Position numbers and translations under genes: made by a program. 64,000 bases of DNA from Gelidibacter mesophilus DSM 14095 (GTDB lineage Bacteria; Bacteroidota; Bacteroidia; Flavobacteriales; Flavobacteriaceae). The notes beneath the pieces are model-generated. The model was given only the letters and a program-made list of their open reading frames with translations. It was not told the origin of the DNA and did not search any database. The stretch spans positions 124,001 to 188,000 of the forward strand of contig NZ_AUHD01000007.1 of the NCBI RefSeq assembly GCF_000423005.1, given 5' to 3'. Below are positions 45,124 to 55,098 of the stretch, piece after piece (the stretch's first letter is position 1; each line of letters begins with the position of its first letter).

Positions 45124-46482
45124 ATGAGTTCAAGAAGAGACTTTGTAAAAAAAACAGCGTTGGCTGGTGCGGGCATTATGATGCTCCCTAATTTGTCCTT
45201 TGGTGCTATGTTAGGCTCCGCTGATCAAAAATTAAAAATGGCTTTTATTGGCGTGGGCCTTAGAGGGTGTAACCATTTAAATAATGCATTGTTAAGAAAG
45301 GATACGGAAATCACTGCAATTTGTGATGTCGATCCTGCTAGAATTGAAATTGCATTGAAAATGATCAAGGATGCAGGTTTTGCCAAACCACAGGTTTTTA
45401 GCAAAGATGACCAAGATTATTTGAATCTATTGAATTTGAAAGAGGTTGATGCGGTTGTTATTTCTACGCCTTGGTTATGGCACACCAGAATGGCGGTAGA
45501 TAGTATGAAGGCTGGAAAATATACCGGCTTAGAAGTTTCAGCGGCCAACACTTTGGAAGAATGTTGGGATTTGGTTAATACACACGAATCAACAGGATCA
45601 CACCTTATGATTCTTGAAAATGTGAATTACCGTCGCGATGTTATGGCGGTATTAAATATGGTCAAACAAAATGTATTTGGTGAATTGGTGCACTTTAGAT
45701 GTGGCTATCAACATGATTTGCGAGGCGTAAAATTTAATGACGGTAAATCGGCTTATGGTAAAGGCGTTGAATTTGGTGATAAAGGTATTTCTGAATCTGC
45801 ATGGCGAACTCAACATTCACTTTTAAGAAATGCAGATGTCTATCCGACCCATGGATTGGGGCCTATGGCTGTAATGTGTGATATTAATAGAGGAAATAGA
45901 TTGAGCTCATTGACGTCCCATGCTTCAAAAGGTGTCGGATTACATAATTATATAGTTGATAATGGAGGGAAAGATCATCCAAACGCCAAGTTGAAATTTA
46001 AACAGGGTGATGTTATCACGACAACCGTTGAAACTACGAATGGCGAAACCATCATCATTACCCACGACGTTAATCTACCAAGACCGTATTCTTTAGGATT
46101 CAGGGTGCAAGGCGCCAATGGTTTATGGGAAGCTGATGGTAGTAGAATTTATGTAGAGGGCAAATCAAAGCCACACCGTTGGGATGAGGCTGACGAATGG
46201 TTGAAAAAATATGATCATCCTTTATGGAAAAAGTATGGAGAAATGGCTATGGACGCTGGCCATGGGGGAATGGACTTTTTTGTCATGAATTCATTTGTTG
46301 AGTCGGCTAAAGAAAAGATAGCGCCACCAATGGATGCTTATGATGCTGCGGCATGGAGTTCAATTACCCCGCTTTCAGAAGTTTCTATAGAGAACAATGG
46401 TGAACCTCAAGATATCCCTGACTTTACAAGAGGCATGTGGGTAAAACGTAAACCATACAATTGGATTAAGGATACTTATTAA
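45124..46482 (+). CDS. GH109 alpha-N-acetylgalactosaminidase (Gfo/Idh/MocA fold, Tat-exported)
   Basis: This is an NAD-dependent glycosidase of family GH109, which removes alpha-GalNAc (A antigen, mucin core Tn) by a redox mechanism with tightly bound NAD; 452 aa. The N-terminus SSRRDFVKKTALAGAGIMML is a twin-arginine signal, fitting export of a folded cofactor protein. The Rossmann motif is FIGVGLRGCNH with CDVDPARIE after it. The family-specific block is ENVNYRRDVMAVLNMVKQNV, then CGYQHDLRGVKFNDG, YPTHGLGPMA, RPYSLGFRVQG and AGHGGMDFFV, which agrees closely with my memory of the Elizabethkingia enzyme. It is first in the operon with SusC and SusD (54 bp to SusC), divergent from the HTCS. 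Confidence 0.92.
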   Translation: MSSRRDFVKKTALAGAGIMMLPNLSFGAMLGSADQKLKMAFIGVGLRGCNHLNNALLRKDTEITAICDVDPARIEIALKMIKDAGFAKPQVFSKDDQDYLNLLNLKEVDAVVISTPWLWHTRMAVDSMKAGKYTGLEVSAANTLEECWDLVNTHESTGSHLMILENVNYRRDVMAVLNMVKQNVFGELVHFRCGYQHDLRGVKFNDGKSAYGKGVEFGDKGISESAWRTQHSLLRNADVYPTHGLGPMAVMCDINRGNRLSSLTSHASKGVGLHNYIVDNGGKDHPNAKLKFKQGDVITTTVETTNGETIIITHDVNLPRPYSLGFRVQGANGLWEADGSRIYVEGKSKPHRWDEADEWLKKYDHPLWKKYGEMAMDAGHGGMDFFVMNSFVESAKEKIAPPMDAYDAAAWSSITPLSEVSIENNGEPQDIPDFTRGMWVKRKPYNWIKDTY

Positions 46483-46535
46483 TAAAGTACAATAAAATTT
46501 TTTTTTTAAAATGAAAACAACTTAAAATCATACTT

Positions 46536-49500
46536 ATGAAGAAACTATTATTTGTTTTATTCTCAACCTTACTTTTCGGTTCTGCATATGCACAGCAATC
46601 TAAAATTGAGGTTAAAGGAACAATAACAGAAGCTAGCACCGGAATGTTTGTTCCGGGAGCAACTATTATTGAAAAAGGCACCTCTAATGGTGCTGCATCT
46701 GATTTTGATGGTAATTTTACTATAAACGTTAATAGTGACGCCACACTAGTTGTGTCCTTTATGGGATTCGTTACACAAGAGGTTCCAGTTAGCGGTCGCT
46801 CTGAAATAAAAATTATTCTGCAAGATGATGTTGCTAGTTTGGACGAAGTTATTGTTGTAGGATACAGTACTCAAAAAAGAGAGAGTGTAACAGGCGCATT
46901 GAACACTGTTAAAGGAGATGATCTTAGGAACGTTACCACGCCTTCCGTAGAAAATATGCTTAACGGAAAAGCACCTGGGGTATATGTAGCATCAGGATCA
47001 GGGCAACCTGGTTCAAGAGGTGCTGTAGTCATCCGTGGTCAAGCTACTTTAAGTGGGACAACATCTCCACTTTGGGTTATTGACGGGGTTATAGTTGGAT
47101 CAAGTTCAGGAGAATTAAATCCTGATGACATAGATTCCATGACCGTTTTAAAAGATGCTGCTTCAACTGCTATTTATGGCTCACAAGGTGCCAATGGCGT
47201 TATTGTAGTAACAACAAAGCGAGCTAAAATAGGGAAAACAAGTGTTAGCTTTTCTACCAAGGTTGGTATCAATCTGCTCAATAACGGAAACACAGAAATG
47301 ATGAACGGTGCTGAATTGTACGATTATTATGCGTCGTTTGCGAATGCTGATCAAATTTCCTTTCCACGCTGGAATTCAGATTTGCGCAATAGCAATTTCG
47401 ATTGGTGGGATGTGGCAACGAAGACAGGTTTGACCCGTACTTACAATGTTTCTATCCAAGGAGGTACTGAAACCCTTCGTTCATTTATGTCGCTTGGGAT
47501 GTATGATGAAGAAGGTGCTGTAAAAGGCTATGACTATAAGCGTTACAATCTCCGTTTCAAAACGGAATATAAGCCCGTGGATTGGTTGACTATAAAACCT
47601 GCGATAACAGGTTCATTACGTGATGTGGATGATCGTCAGTATTCAACAACAGCCATGTATTCTAATCTACCATGGGACAGTCCTTACAATGAAGATGGAA
47701 GTTTGGTTGGACACCGTTCTAGCAGTTGGGTAAATAGTGCCAGTACCAACTACCTGTACGATCTTCAGTGGAATCATGGGGGTAGCAAGAACTATGAATT
47801 TATGGGAAATATGGACTTTGATGTCAGACTGACCGATTGGTTGACATTCTCGTCTGTTAACAACATCCGTTATAACAATTACAAATCAAGTGGTTACACA
47901 GACCCACGATCCAGTGGAGGTGAAAGTGTAGGCGGACGTATTGAAGAGTACAGATCAGATTACACCCGTTTATACACCAATCAAATTTTAAGATTTGACA
48001 AAAGTTGGGGCAATCACGACGTAAATGGTTTGTTAGCTTATGAATTTAATGATTACACAAGCCAGACTTTGGATGCGGCTGGTACTGGATTTATTCCAGG
48101 TTTTGAAATTTTAGATGTAGTTGCAGTACCAGAGCGTACTAAAGGCGGTATCAGTGAATGGGCAGTACAATCCGTTCTTTTTAATGCTAATTATGCGTAT
48201 GATAATAGGTACTTGGGGCAGGTTTCTTTTCGTAGAGATGGTGCTTCCAACTTTGGTGATAATGCAAAGTATGGTAATTTCTATTCTATTAGTGGGGGTT
48301 GGAATATCCACAACGAGGAATGGTTTGATGCTGATTGGATAAATTCTCTGAAAATCCGTGCTTCTTACGGCTCTGTTGGAAATCGTCCAAGTGCATTATA
48401 TCCTCAGTATGACTTATATGCCGTATCTGGTGGTGCCAGCTATAATCAGAATCCAGGCGCATTGATAAGCCAAATTGGAAATAAAAACTTAACTTGGGAA
48501 AAGACCTATACCGGTGGTGCAGGTTTAGATGCTGCATTTTTTGATAATCGCTTGAGACTATCTTTTGATTATTACGAAAAGAATACAGAAAATATTCTTT
48601 ATAGAGTTCCTATTACAGGATTAACAGGTGTGACAAGTATATGGCAAAATATAGGTGAAATGGAGAACAAGGGGATTGAGCTTTCCATTGGAGGAGATAT
48701 CATTCGCAATCAAGATTTGACTTGGAGTGTTGATTTGAATTTAGGTCATAACAATAATAAGCTAACCAAGTTGTACAAAACAAAAAATTCTAATGGCGAT
48801 TATGTGGTCAGACCAATCATAGTTGGTGACGGATTAGGCATTGCCGGATCTGCGCAACGTATGTTAGAGCCAGGTCGTCCGGTGGATACGTATTATTTGA
48901 AAGAATGGGCTGGTGTTAATCCTGAAAACGGACTGCCATTATGGTATATTGTAGATAGAGATGCCGACGGAAATGAATTGTCTCGTGAAACCACATCTAA
49001 TTACTCACAAGCGACTTTTGAAAAAACAGGAAAAGTATCTCCAGATCTTTTTGGAGGGTTTTCTACTGCTTTGATTTATAAGAAGTTTGATTTTAATGCA
49101 GTATTTGGTTATGCCTTAGGTGGTAAAATTTATAATTATTCAAGACAAGAATATGATTCTGATGGAACTTATACTGATCGTAACCAAATGCGTCTGAGAC
49201 CAGAATGGAACCGTTGGGAAAAACCAGGTGATATTGCCACGCACCCAATTGCAAGATATAATAACCAAGATAAAGGTAATGCCACATCTACGCGTTATTT
49301 GGAAAACAACGATTTCTTAAAGTTGCGTTCATTGTCCTTGGGTTATAATATTGACTTGAGTCAATATAAGATTGACAACTTACGTGTCTCCTTATCAGGA
49401 GAGAATCTGTTCACTATTACTAAATACTCAGGAGTAGATCCAGAAATCCCGGCAATTGATGGATCCGTTATGGGCTCAACAGGACCTGCGGTATATCCGG

Positions 49501-49541
49501 CAACAACTAAGTTTATGTTCGGACTTAACTTACAATTTTAA
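46536..49541 (+). CDS. SusC/RagA-family TonB-dependent glycan transporter
   Basis: This is an outer-membrane glycan importer of 1001 aa. The signal peptide (KKLLFVLFSTLLFGSAYAQ) is followed directly by a CarboxypepD_reg-like domain (VKGTITEASTGMFVPGATI); unlike the SusC at 20.8 kb it has no STN domain, so it should not signal through a FecR protein. The TonB box/plug region has LDEVIVVGYSTQKRESVTGA, VVIRGQATL and ASTAIYGSQGANGVIVVTTK. The barrel ends TKFMFGLNLQF. It is flanked by GH109 and its SusD (11 bp apart). Control through the divergent HTCS is consistent with the lack of STN. Confidence 0.97.
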   Translation: MKKLLFVLFSTLLFGSAYAQQSKIEVKGTITEASTGMFVPGATIIEKGTSNGAASDFDGNFTINVNSDATLVVSFMGFVTQEVPVSGRSEIKIILQDDVASLDEVIVVGYSTQKRESVTGALNTVKGDDLRNVTTPSVENMLNGKAPGVYVASGSGQPGSRGAVVIRGQATLSGTTSPLWVIDGVIVGSSSGELNPDDIDSMTVLKDAASTAIYGSQGANGVIVVTTKRAKIGKTSVSFSTKVGINLLNNGNTEMMNGAELYDYYASFANADQISFPRWNSDLRNSNFDWWDVATKTGLTRTYNVSIQGGTETLRSFMSLGMYDEEGAVKGYDYKRYNLRFKTEYKPVDWLTIKPAITGSLRDVDDRQYSTTAMYSNLPWDSPYNEDGSLVGHRSSSWVNSASTNYLYDLQWNHGGSKNYEFMGNMDFDVRLTDWLTFSSVNNIRYNNYKSSGYTDPRSSGGESVGGRIEEYRSDYTRLYTNQILRFDKSWGNHDVNGLLAYEFNDYTSQTLDAAGTGFIPGFEILDVVAVPERTKGGISEWAVQSVLFNANYAYDNRYLGQVSFRRDGASNFGDNAKYGNFYSISGGWNIHNEEWFDADWINSLKIRASYGSVGNRPSALYPQYDLYAVSGGASYNQNPGALISQIGNKNLTWEKTYTGGAGLDAAFFDNRLRLSFDYYEKNTENILYRVPITGLTGVTSIWQNIGEMENKGIELSIGGDIIRNQDLTWSVDLNLGHNNNKLTKLYKTKNSNGDYVVRPIIVGDGLGIAGSAQRMLEPGRPVDTYYLKEWAGVNPENGLPLWYIVDRDADGNELSRETTSNYSQATFEKTGKVSPDLFGGFSTALIYKKFDFNAVFGYALGGKIYNYSRQEYDSDGTYTDRNQMRLRPEWNRWEKPGDIATHPIARYNNQDKGNATSTRYLENNDFLKLRSLSLGYNIDLSQYKIDNLRVSLSGENLFTITKYSGVDPEIPAIDGSVMGSTGPAVYPATTKFMFGLNLQF

Positions 49542-49552
49542 AAGGAAACACC

Positions 49553-51262
49553 ATGAAAAAAATATTTATAGCCATATTGGTCGCGGCAACATTCACAGCG
49601 TGTGATATAGACCGTTTGCCTAAAGGAAGCATGGACTCAGAGACTATTGTCGGTAATCCAGATGCTTCTCTAGATGCATTGCTTAATGGAATGTACGCTC
49701 AGTTAAAATCTTGGTCAGACCCTATGCATCGAATGGGGGAGTACGCAGGAGACAATATGATGATTCGCGGATCATCTACAGATGCTTTTTACGAATTCAT
49801 CTCATATGCGCGTACACCAAATAACTATCGTTTAACCCAAATGTGGGATTCCGGATATAAGGCAATTGCACAAGCCTCAAATATCATTGATATGATTGAT
49901 GAAGGCCAAAGTGCTGAAATAGACAATAAGATTGGAGAGACTTACTACGTACGTGGGATGATGTATTTCTACTTGACGCGTGCATTCGGTCGTCCCTATT
50001 ATCAAAGTCCAGAAACAAATTTGGGCGTGCCTATCGTAAATGGCACTCCAGATGATGTGCTTAATATGAATCTTGATGATCGTGCAACGGTTAAAGATAG
50101 TTATGAGCAAGCAATCAGTGATTTGAAGAAAGCCGAAGAATTGTTGACTCTGGATAAAACTTCAATTTTTGCTTCTAAAGAAGCTGCTCAGGCCATGTTG
50201 TCTCGTGTTTATCTTTATATGAGTGGCACTTATACTGCGCCTAATGCTGAGTATGCACAGCTTTCTGTAGAGTACTCTGACAAAGTAATTAACTCCGGAA
50301 AATATGCCTTATTGCCAAGAGCGCAATTTATGAAGTACAATACTTTTATTCCTGAAAACAATGTGGAGACCATCTTTGCCATCAAACGTGTGGCATCAGA
50401 GTATTCAGGTTTTGACCACTATTATGGTGTTGGTGGAATGTATGCCAATTTAGGTGGCATGGGCTGGGGTGAAATGTATGCCAGTGCCAAGTACATCGAT
50501 TTGCTTAACGAAACAGGCCGTAATGACTGGCGTGAAGATAGCTATAATCTGGTAGATGCGCGTGCAGCTTTTATAGAACCTACCTACTCACAGGATGCTG
50601 ATGGTGCATATTCTGAAGTATTTCGTTTTGTGAAAGAAGATGGTCCTGATAATTTAAACTATGTGCAGGCTACAATCACCCGAAGCGGTAGTACTATCAC
50701 AGCTAAAGAAGGAGATATTACTTATACGCTCACTGCTATTGATGCTGCTCAGGAAACTTATTCCATATTGTATAAGGACGGCAAAACATATTCTGGAGTA
50801 ATTGATGACTATATTACGCTCAATCGAGTTTACCCACAGTTCTACATTACAAAATCCTCATTGGAAGGTGAGGAATCTCATTTGCATTCTCCAGTCATCA
50901 GCCGTTTGGGTGAGGTCTATCTCAACCGTGCAGAAGCTTATGCTAAATTAGGAAACTATAGCGCGGCACTTATTGATCTCAATACCATTAGAGAGCGCTC
51001 TATTGTAGACGCAGGGTACTCGACTCTGGACGCTTCCAATGCGAGTGAAAGAATAGACAAAGAGCGTCAGTTGGAGCTGGCCTATCAAGCTGAACGAAGC
51101 TATGATGTGTTTCGTAATGGGAAAGAGTTGGAGCGCCACTACCCAGGACCTCATAAACAGTTTGATGATATCTCAGCAACTGATTTCCGAGTGGTGTATT
51201 ATATTCCGCAAGATGCGATTAACTCCTACCCAGGCACATTGACTCAAAATCCAACGCAATAA
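49553..51262 (+). CDS. SusD/RagB-family glycan-binding lipoprotein
   Basis: This is the surface lipoprotein partner of the preceding SusC; 569 aa. The lipobox is F-T-A-C (Cys at about residue 17). MYFYLTRAFGRPYYQSPETN is the TPR segment that holds the SusD fold. The C-terminal signature is VISRLGEVYLNRAEAYAKLG, DKERQLELAYQAERSYDVFR and YYIPQDAINSYPGTLTQNPTQ. The insert around residues 355-425 (SGSTITAKEGDITYTLTAID) is longer than in the other two SusDs here and may shape the glycan site. A hairpin terminator follows after about 100 bp. Confidence 0.96.
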   Translation: MKKIFIAILVAATFTACDIDRLPKGSMDSETIVGNPDASLDALLNGMYAQLKSWSDPMHRMGEYAGDNMMIRGSSTDAFYEFISYARTPNNYRLTQMWDSGYKAIAQASNIIDMIDEGQSAEIDNKIGETYYVRGMMYFYLTRAFGRPYYQSPETNLGVPIVNGTPDDVLNMNLDDRATVKDSYEQAISDLKKAEELLTLDKTSIFASKEAAQAMLSRVYLYMSGTYTAPNAEYAQLSVEYSDKVINSGKYALLPRAQFMKYNTFIPENNVETIFAIKRVASEYSGFDHYYGVGGMYANLGGMGWGEMYASAKYIDLLNETGRNDWREDSYNLVDARAAFIEPTYSQDADGAYSEVFRFVKEDGPDNLNYVQATITRSGSTITAKEGDITYTLTAIDAAQETYSILYKDGKTYSGVIDDYITLNRVYPQFYITKSSLEGEESHLHSPVISRLGEVYLNRAEAYAKLGNYSAALIDLNTIRERSIVDAGYSTLDASNASERIDKERQLELAYQAERSYDVFRNGKELERHYPGPHKQFDDISATDFRVVYYIPQDAINSYPGTLTQNPTQ

Positions 51263-51357
51263 TTGTTTGGTGCAGCCTGGTAATTTAAAATATCCGGCAA
51301 TCAGTGTAGAAATCTACCGAAGTTATTTTTACCTAAGTTGCGATAAAAATTAATATA

Positions 51358-51400
51358 GGGAGAACCTTGACTTAAACATTAAGCTTCTCCCTTCTTATTT
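51358..51400 (+). terminator. Hairpin terminator after the third SusC/SusD pair
   Basis: GGGAGAACCTT (51358-51368) pairs with AAGCTTCTCCC (51381-51391) with one mismatch and a 12-nt loop, followed by a T-rich tail TTCTTATTTG. Confidence 0.6.
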
Positions 51401-51496
51401 GTCATTGTTTTAAGTAGACCTAACTGATTAATCTAAATTTTTCAAAAACTATGATATATCGCATCTAAATAAATATCGGAAATCAAGACTAAAAAT

Positions 51497-52816
51497 ATGC
51501 TAAAAATGAGATTCCTTAATCTTTTCGTGTTGCTGCTGTCCGTTTTTTTGACAAATTGTAACACTACTAAATCGACTGAAAAACAAGAAGAACTAGATTT
51601 ATCCATCCAAATTCCCGTCGGACCAAACAGCTGGGTGGTGAACAGTGCTACCGCTAATACCGATATGATCAGTGATTCTGGAATTAAAAATTGGTCGGAT
51701 TTAAAAACTGTAGTTCGTACCTATTTCAAAACAGACACTGCAGGAAAACTACACCTAGGGTTGAATTTGAATGTACCAGAAGGTACATCACGAATTAAAG
51801 TGTCCCTAGAAAATCAAACCAAAAATGTAAAGGTAAATTCTTCGCAAAACCAACCTGTTAATCTTGGTGTTTTTGATGTTCAAGCGGGGTATCATGTTAT
51901 TGAGATAGTTGGCGAAGCAAAATCCGGTCCTGTTGTTGCGGATATTAATGAAGTTTTAATTGGCGGACCAGCCACCGAAGGCAACGTTTATTTTATTAAA
52001 GACGATTTCTATTTTGGGCGTCGCGGACCATCGGTCCATTTGTCTTATGAATTACCAGAGGACAAGGATGTGGTTTGGTTTTACAATGAAATTAATGTTC
52101 CTGAAGGCGAAGATGTCATTGGATCCTATTATATGGCCAACGGTTTCATGGATGGGTATTTTGGAATTCAGGTCAATTCAGAAACTGAACGACGCATTTT
52201 GTTCTCCGTTTGGAGTCCTTTTGACACCCAAGATCCTAAAGAGATTCCCGACGATCATAAAATACTTTTACTGGGCAAAGGGGATAATGTAACCACAGGA
52301 GAGTTTGGCAACGAGGGTTCTGGAGGCCAAAGCTATAAAGTGTACAATTGGAAGGCGGGCACATCCTATCGGTTTTTATTGAAAGGAGTGCCAGCAGAAA
52401 ATAATTCAACAGATTATACCGCATATTTCTTCACGCCAGAAACTAATACTTGGAATTTGATTGCGAGTTTTAGAAGACCGCAGGGCAGTCGACACTTAAA
52501 AAGATTATATTCTTTTTTAGAAAATTTTGTGCCTTCAACCGGCAATATATCTCGAAAAGCTAACTACAACAATCAATGGATATATACGGCGGATAAAGAA
52601 TGGATAGAGTTGACCAAAGCAAAATTTACGGCCGATGCCACAGCAAGAAAGAAATCGAGAATGGATTATGCTGGTGGGGTTGAAGGGAACCAGTTTTTTA
52701 TGGAAAATGGTGGCTTTTTTAGTGAGACCACCCCAATTGATTCTGAATTTTCAAGAACGGCAAACGGCGTAGCTCCAAATATTGATTTCTCTAAATTAGA
52801 AAAGCCAAAAAAATAG
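51497..52816 (+). CDS. DUF3472 lipoprotein with DUF5077-like N-terminal domain
   Basis: This is an exported lipoprotein of 439 aa (lipobox L-T-N-C) of unknown biochemical role. The N-terminal half (about 35-160: LSIQIPVGPNSWVVNSATAN, AGYHVIEIVGEAKSGPV) resembles the DUF5077 beta-sandwich. The central part (about 170-360) is DUF3472: HLSYELPEDKDVVWFYNEIN, IGSYYMANGFMDGYFGIQVN, GKGDNVTTGEFGNEGSGGQS and WNLIASFRRPQG. DUF3472 proteins recur in Bacteroidota glycan loci and may bind sugar. An alternative start is ATG 51506. It is set apart from SusD by a terminator and followed by its own, so it can be transcribed alone. Confidence 0.85.
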   Translation: MLKMRFLNLFVLLLSVFLTNCNTTKSTEKQEELDLSIQIPVGPNSWVVNSATANTDMISDSGIKNWSDLKTVVRTYFKTDTAGKLHLGLNLNVPEGTSRIKVSLENQTKNVKVNSSQNQPVNLGVFDVQAGYHVIEIVGEAKSGPVVADINEVLIGGPATEGNVYFIKDDFYFGRRGPSVHLSYELPEDKDVVWFYNEINVPEGEDVIGSYYMANGFMDGYFGIQVNSETERRILFSVWSPFDTQDPKEIPDDHKILLLGKGDNVTTGEFGNEGSGGQSYKVYNWKAGTSYRFLLKGVPAENNSTDYTAYFFTPETNTWNLIASFRRPQGSRHLKRLYSFLENFVPSTGNISRKANYNNQWIYTADKEWIELTKAKFTADATARKKSRMDYAGGVEGNQFFMENGGFFSETTPIDSEFSRTANGVAPNIDFSKLEKPKK

Positions 52817-52845
52817 AAATTTAAGTTTATTTGATTAGTTGGTAG

Positions 52846-52879
52846 GGCCCGTAGAAAATTATTTTCTCGGGCCTTTTTT
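52846..52879 (+). terminator. Rho-independent terminator after the DUF3472 gene
   Basis: GGCCCG-T-AGAAAA (52846-52858) pairs with TTTTCT-CGGGCC (52862-52873) around a 3-nt loop with one unpaired T, followed by TTTTTT. The rest of the gap to 53244 shows no recognisable gene and marks the right boundary of the glycan loci. Confidence 0.88.
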
Positions 52880-53244
52880 AGTGAAACCCAAAAACCAAAA
52901 TAGCGGCATATTGTTTTTGCTGATTGAGCTAATGCCGCCGTTAACAGCAGCTATATCCTGATATTTTTTGATTCTCATTAAGTCATCTCAACTTTACATA
53001 CCATGCTAAAGATGCTATTATGATCAAATTTAATAACGTGAGTAAACCTCGGTTTCCCTTTTTGATACGCTCGCTTATTATAGATTGAATAAGTGCAATG
53101 TATAATTTGTAAAATTCCATGGGGAATTGGGGCTTTGATGGAGGTTGGTGTAACAATTATTTTTTTTCAAATAAAATTCTTGTTTTTATTGATATAAATA
53201 ATTTTAAATGCGAAATTGTACCTTAAATACAAAAGTCTCCAAGA

Positions 53245-54597
53245 ATGAGCAAAGTTACCCAGCGTATAAACGCTTTTTTTAAACAAGCGTCCGCACCAGG
53301 AATTTTATTGATTATTGCCACTGCTTCAGCCTTAATAGTTGCAAACAGCTCCTTAAATGGTTTTTATCATACGGTGATGCAGTATAATTTTGGAATGGGC
53401 TTTAAAGACCTATATATTTCTAAGACGCTGCACGATTGGGTGAATGACGGCTTAATGGCGCTCTTTTTTTTGTTGGTTGGACTTGAAATTAAGAGCGAAC
53501 TTAAATTTGGGAGCCTAACTTCTTTTAAATCTGCTATCTTCCCAGTGGCTGCTGCATTTTGCGGGGCACTTGTTCCGGCTATCATATATTTTGTGTTCAA
53601 TCAAGGCACTGAATATATTAAGGGATGGGCTATACCGATGGCTACAGATATTGCATTTGTGATTGGTATTTTGGCCATGCTTGGTTCTCGAATGCCGTCT
53701 TGGGCAAAAGTTTTTATAACCACCATAGCAGTTGTGGACGACCTTATTGCGGTATTGGTCATTGCTTTTTTTTATACTGAAGAAATACATTGGCTGGCGT
53801 TGGGAATTGCAGCTGGATGCACCGTAATACTTCTTATTTTTAATCGCAAGGGAGTGAACCGTTTGACGCCCTATCTCGTTATTGGGTTTGTAATGTGGTG
53901 GGCCATTTTGGCATCTGGCATTCACGCTACAATTGCTGGGGTTATCTTAGCGATGACCCTACCGCTGCGGCGCGAATGGGAGCTTGAAAGAATAAGAAAG
54001 GTTTCTATACAAGGCTATCTGCTATTTAAGCAAGCTAAAGATGAAACACTTGCCATGACCACGACTCAAGTCCATCACTTTCTTGAAAACATACAACGTG
54101 AGATGGAATCTCCTTTAAAACGATTGGAACGTAAACTTCATGGGTTTGTCTACTTTTTTATCATGCCTACCTTTGCTTTTGTAAATGCTGGAATTGTATT
54201 TGATTCTAAGGTTTTAAATGAAGCATTCCATCTGCCCATTACCTGGGGCACTATGTTAGGGCTTTTGATTGGCAAACCGGTGGGAATTATGTTTGCCAGC
54301 TGGATCTTCTTGACCTTTTTCTATAAAAGTGCGAAAAAGACTCCAGAAATTTGGCGACTGCTTTTCGGAATATCTCTCCTTTGTGGGATCGGTTTCACGA
54401 TGTCATTGTTCATAGTAAATCTCTCATTTACGGATCAAATGCTACAAGAAGAAGCTAAAATTGGAATTCTATTGGCGTCTGCGTTAAGTGGCGTGTTAGG
54501 ATATTTAGTGCTTCGCAATGCCACCCGTAAGCCAGAAGCAATTACTGAAGATAAGATTAGAATTAATTTGTCTCAATTGCCAGAACAGGAATTATAG
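53245..54597 (+). CDS. nhaA: NhaA-type Na+/H+ antiporter
   Basis: This inner-membrane antiporter exchanges protons for sodium and keeps cytosolic Na+ and pH in check; 450 aa, slightly longer than E. coli NhaA because of an insert around 255-300 and a charged tail. About 11-12 membrane segments are visible. Family motifs are the N-terminal FFKQASAPGILLIIATASAL, HDWVNDGLMALFFLLVGLEI, WAIPMATDIAFVIGILAMLG, the ion-binding pair D165-D166 in TIAVVDDLIAVLVIA, and GIGFTMSLFIVNLSF. The insert (LAMTTTQVHHFLENIQREME) is typical of Bacteroidota NhaA. Sodium export fits a marine habitat and would complement the sodium-coupled sugar symporter at 36.5 kb. Confidence 0.97.
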   Translation: MSKVTQRINAFFKQASAPGILLIIATASALIVANSSLNGFYHTVMQYNFGMGFKDLYISKTLHDWVNDGLMALFFLLVGLEIKSELKFGSLTSFKSAIFPVAAAFCGALVPAIIYFVFNQGTEYIKGWAIPMATDIAFVIGILAMLGSRMPSWAKVFITTIAVVDDLIAVLVIAFFYTEEIHWLALGIAAGCTVILLIFNRKGVNRLTPYLVIGFVMWWAILASGIHATIAGVILAMTLPLRREWELERIRKVSIQGYLLFKQAKDETLAMTTTQVHHFLENIQREMESPLKRLERKLHGFVYFFIMPTFAFVNAGIVFDSKVLNEAFHLPITWGTMLGLLIGKPVGIMFASWIFLTFFYKSAKKTPEIWRLLFGISLLCGIGFTMSLFIVNLSFTDQMLQEEAKIGILLASALSGVLGYLVLRNATRKPEAITEDKIRINLSQLPEQEL

Positions 54598-54601
54598 TAT
54601 C

Positions 54602-54656
54602 CCAAAACCGGATGCATACTATAAGTGTTGATGGGCGGTCTTGGATTTTGTTTTTT
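54602..54656 (+). terminator. Probable terminator after nhaA
   Basis: CCAAAACCG (54602-54610) pairs with CGGTCTTGG (54636-54644), one mismatch, followed by ATTTTGTTTTTT. The loop is long (25 nt). Confidence 0.5.
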
Positions 54657-55098
54657 AACCAATCTAAATATGTGTCGGATTTCTATACTCCTTCATCTCG
54701 AATTTAGATTTCCTTGATCTAATTAATTGACACTTCTGTCTCTTGGGGTTTTTAAGTTGATTGTTGGGTGGTTTTCTAGAATCCTATTGAATGTCAGGTT
54801 CTTTTATGAGAGAGGCAAGGTCAACTTCAGAATTTTATTCGTCATGACCAATGATAGTTTTCTTTTTTTAGATATAAGGAGTTATATTAGAACAAATCCG
54901 TAACTTTAAAGGGCTTAAATAAAACATTGGTGATTTGATGACCATGTTTTAACAAATGGATTTGGAAAAGTAAATCTTCTTTTAATAGGCATGTGGTTAG
55001 TTTTATGAAGAGGCCTCGGCGCTTTTTACAAATGGCCATATGGTCCAATTATCCTTGTTGTAATAGCATAAATCACTAACATTTTAAATTATAGTACT
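54657..55098. other. Intergenic region before acnA
   Basis: About 440 bp, AT-rich, no gene or recognisable relict. It should hold the acnA promoter, but I see no convincing TTTG/TAnnTTTG pair. Confidence 0.5.

Noticed and set aside
53017-53090. Short frame starting IKFNNVSKPRF, like the start of an ABC ATPase
   Set aside because: It is about 20 codons long with no Walker motif; chance similarity is likely.
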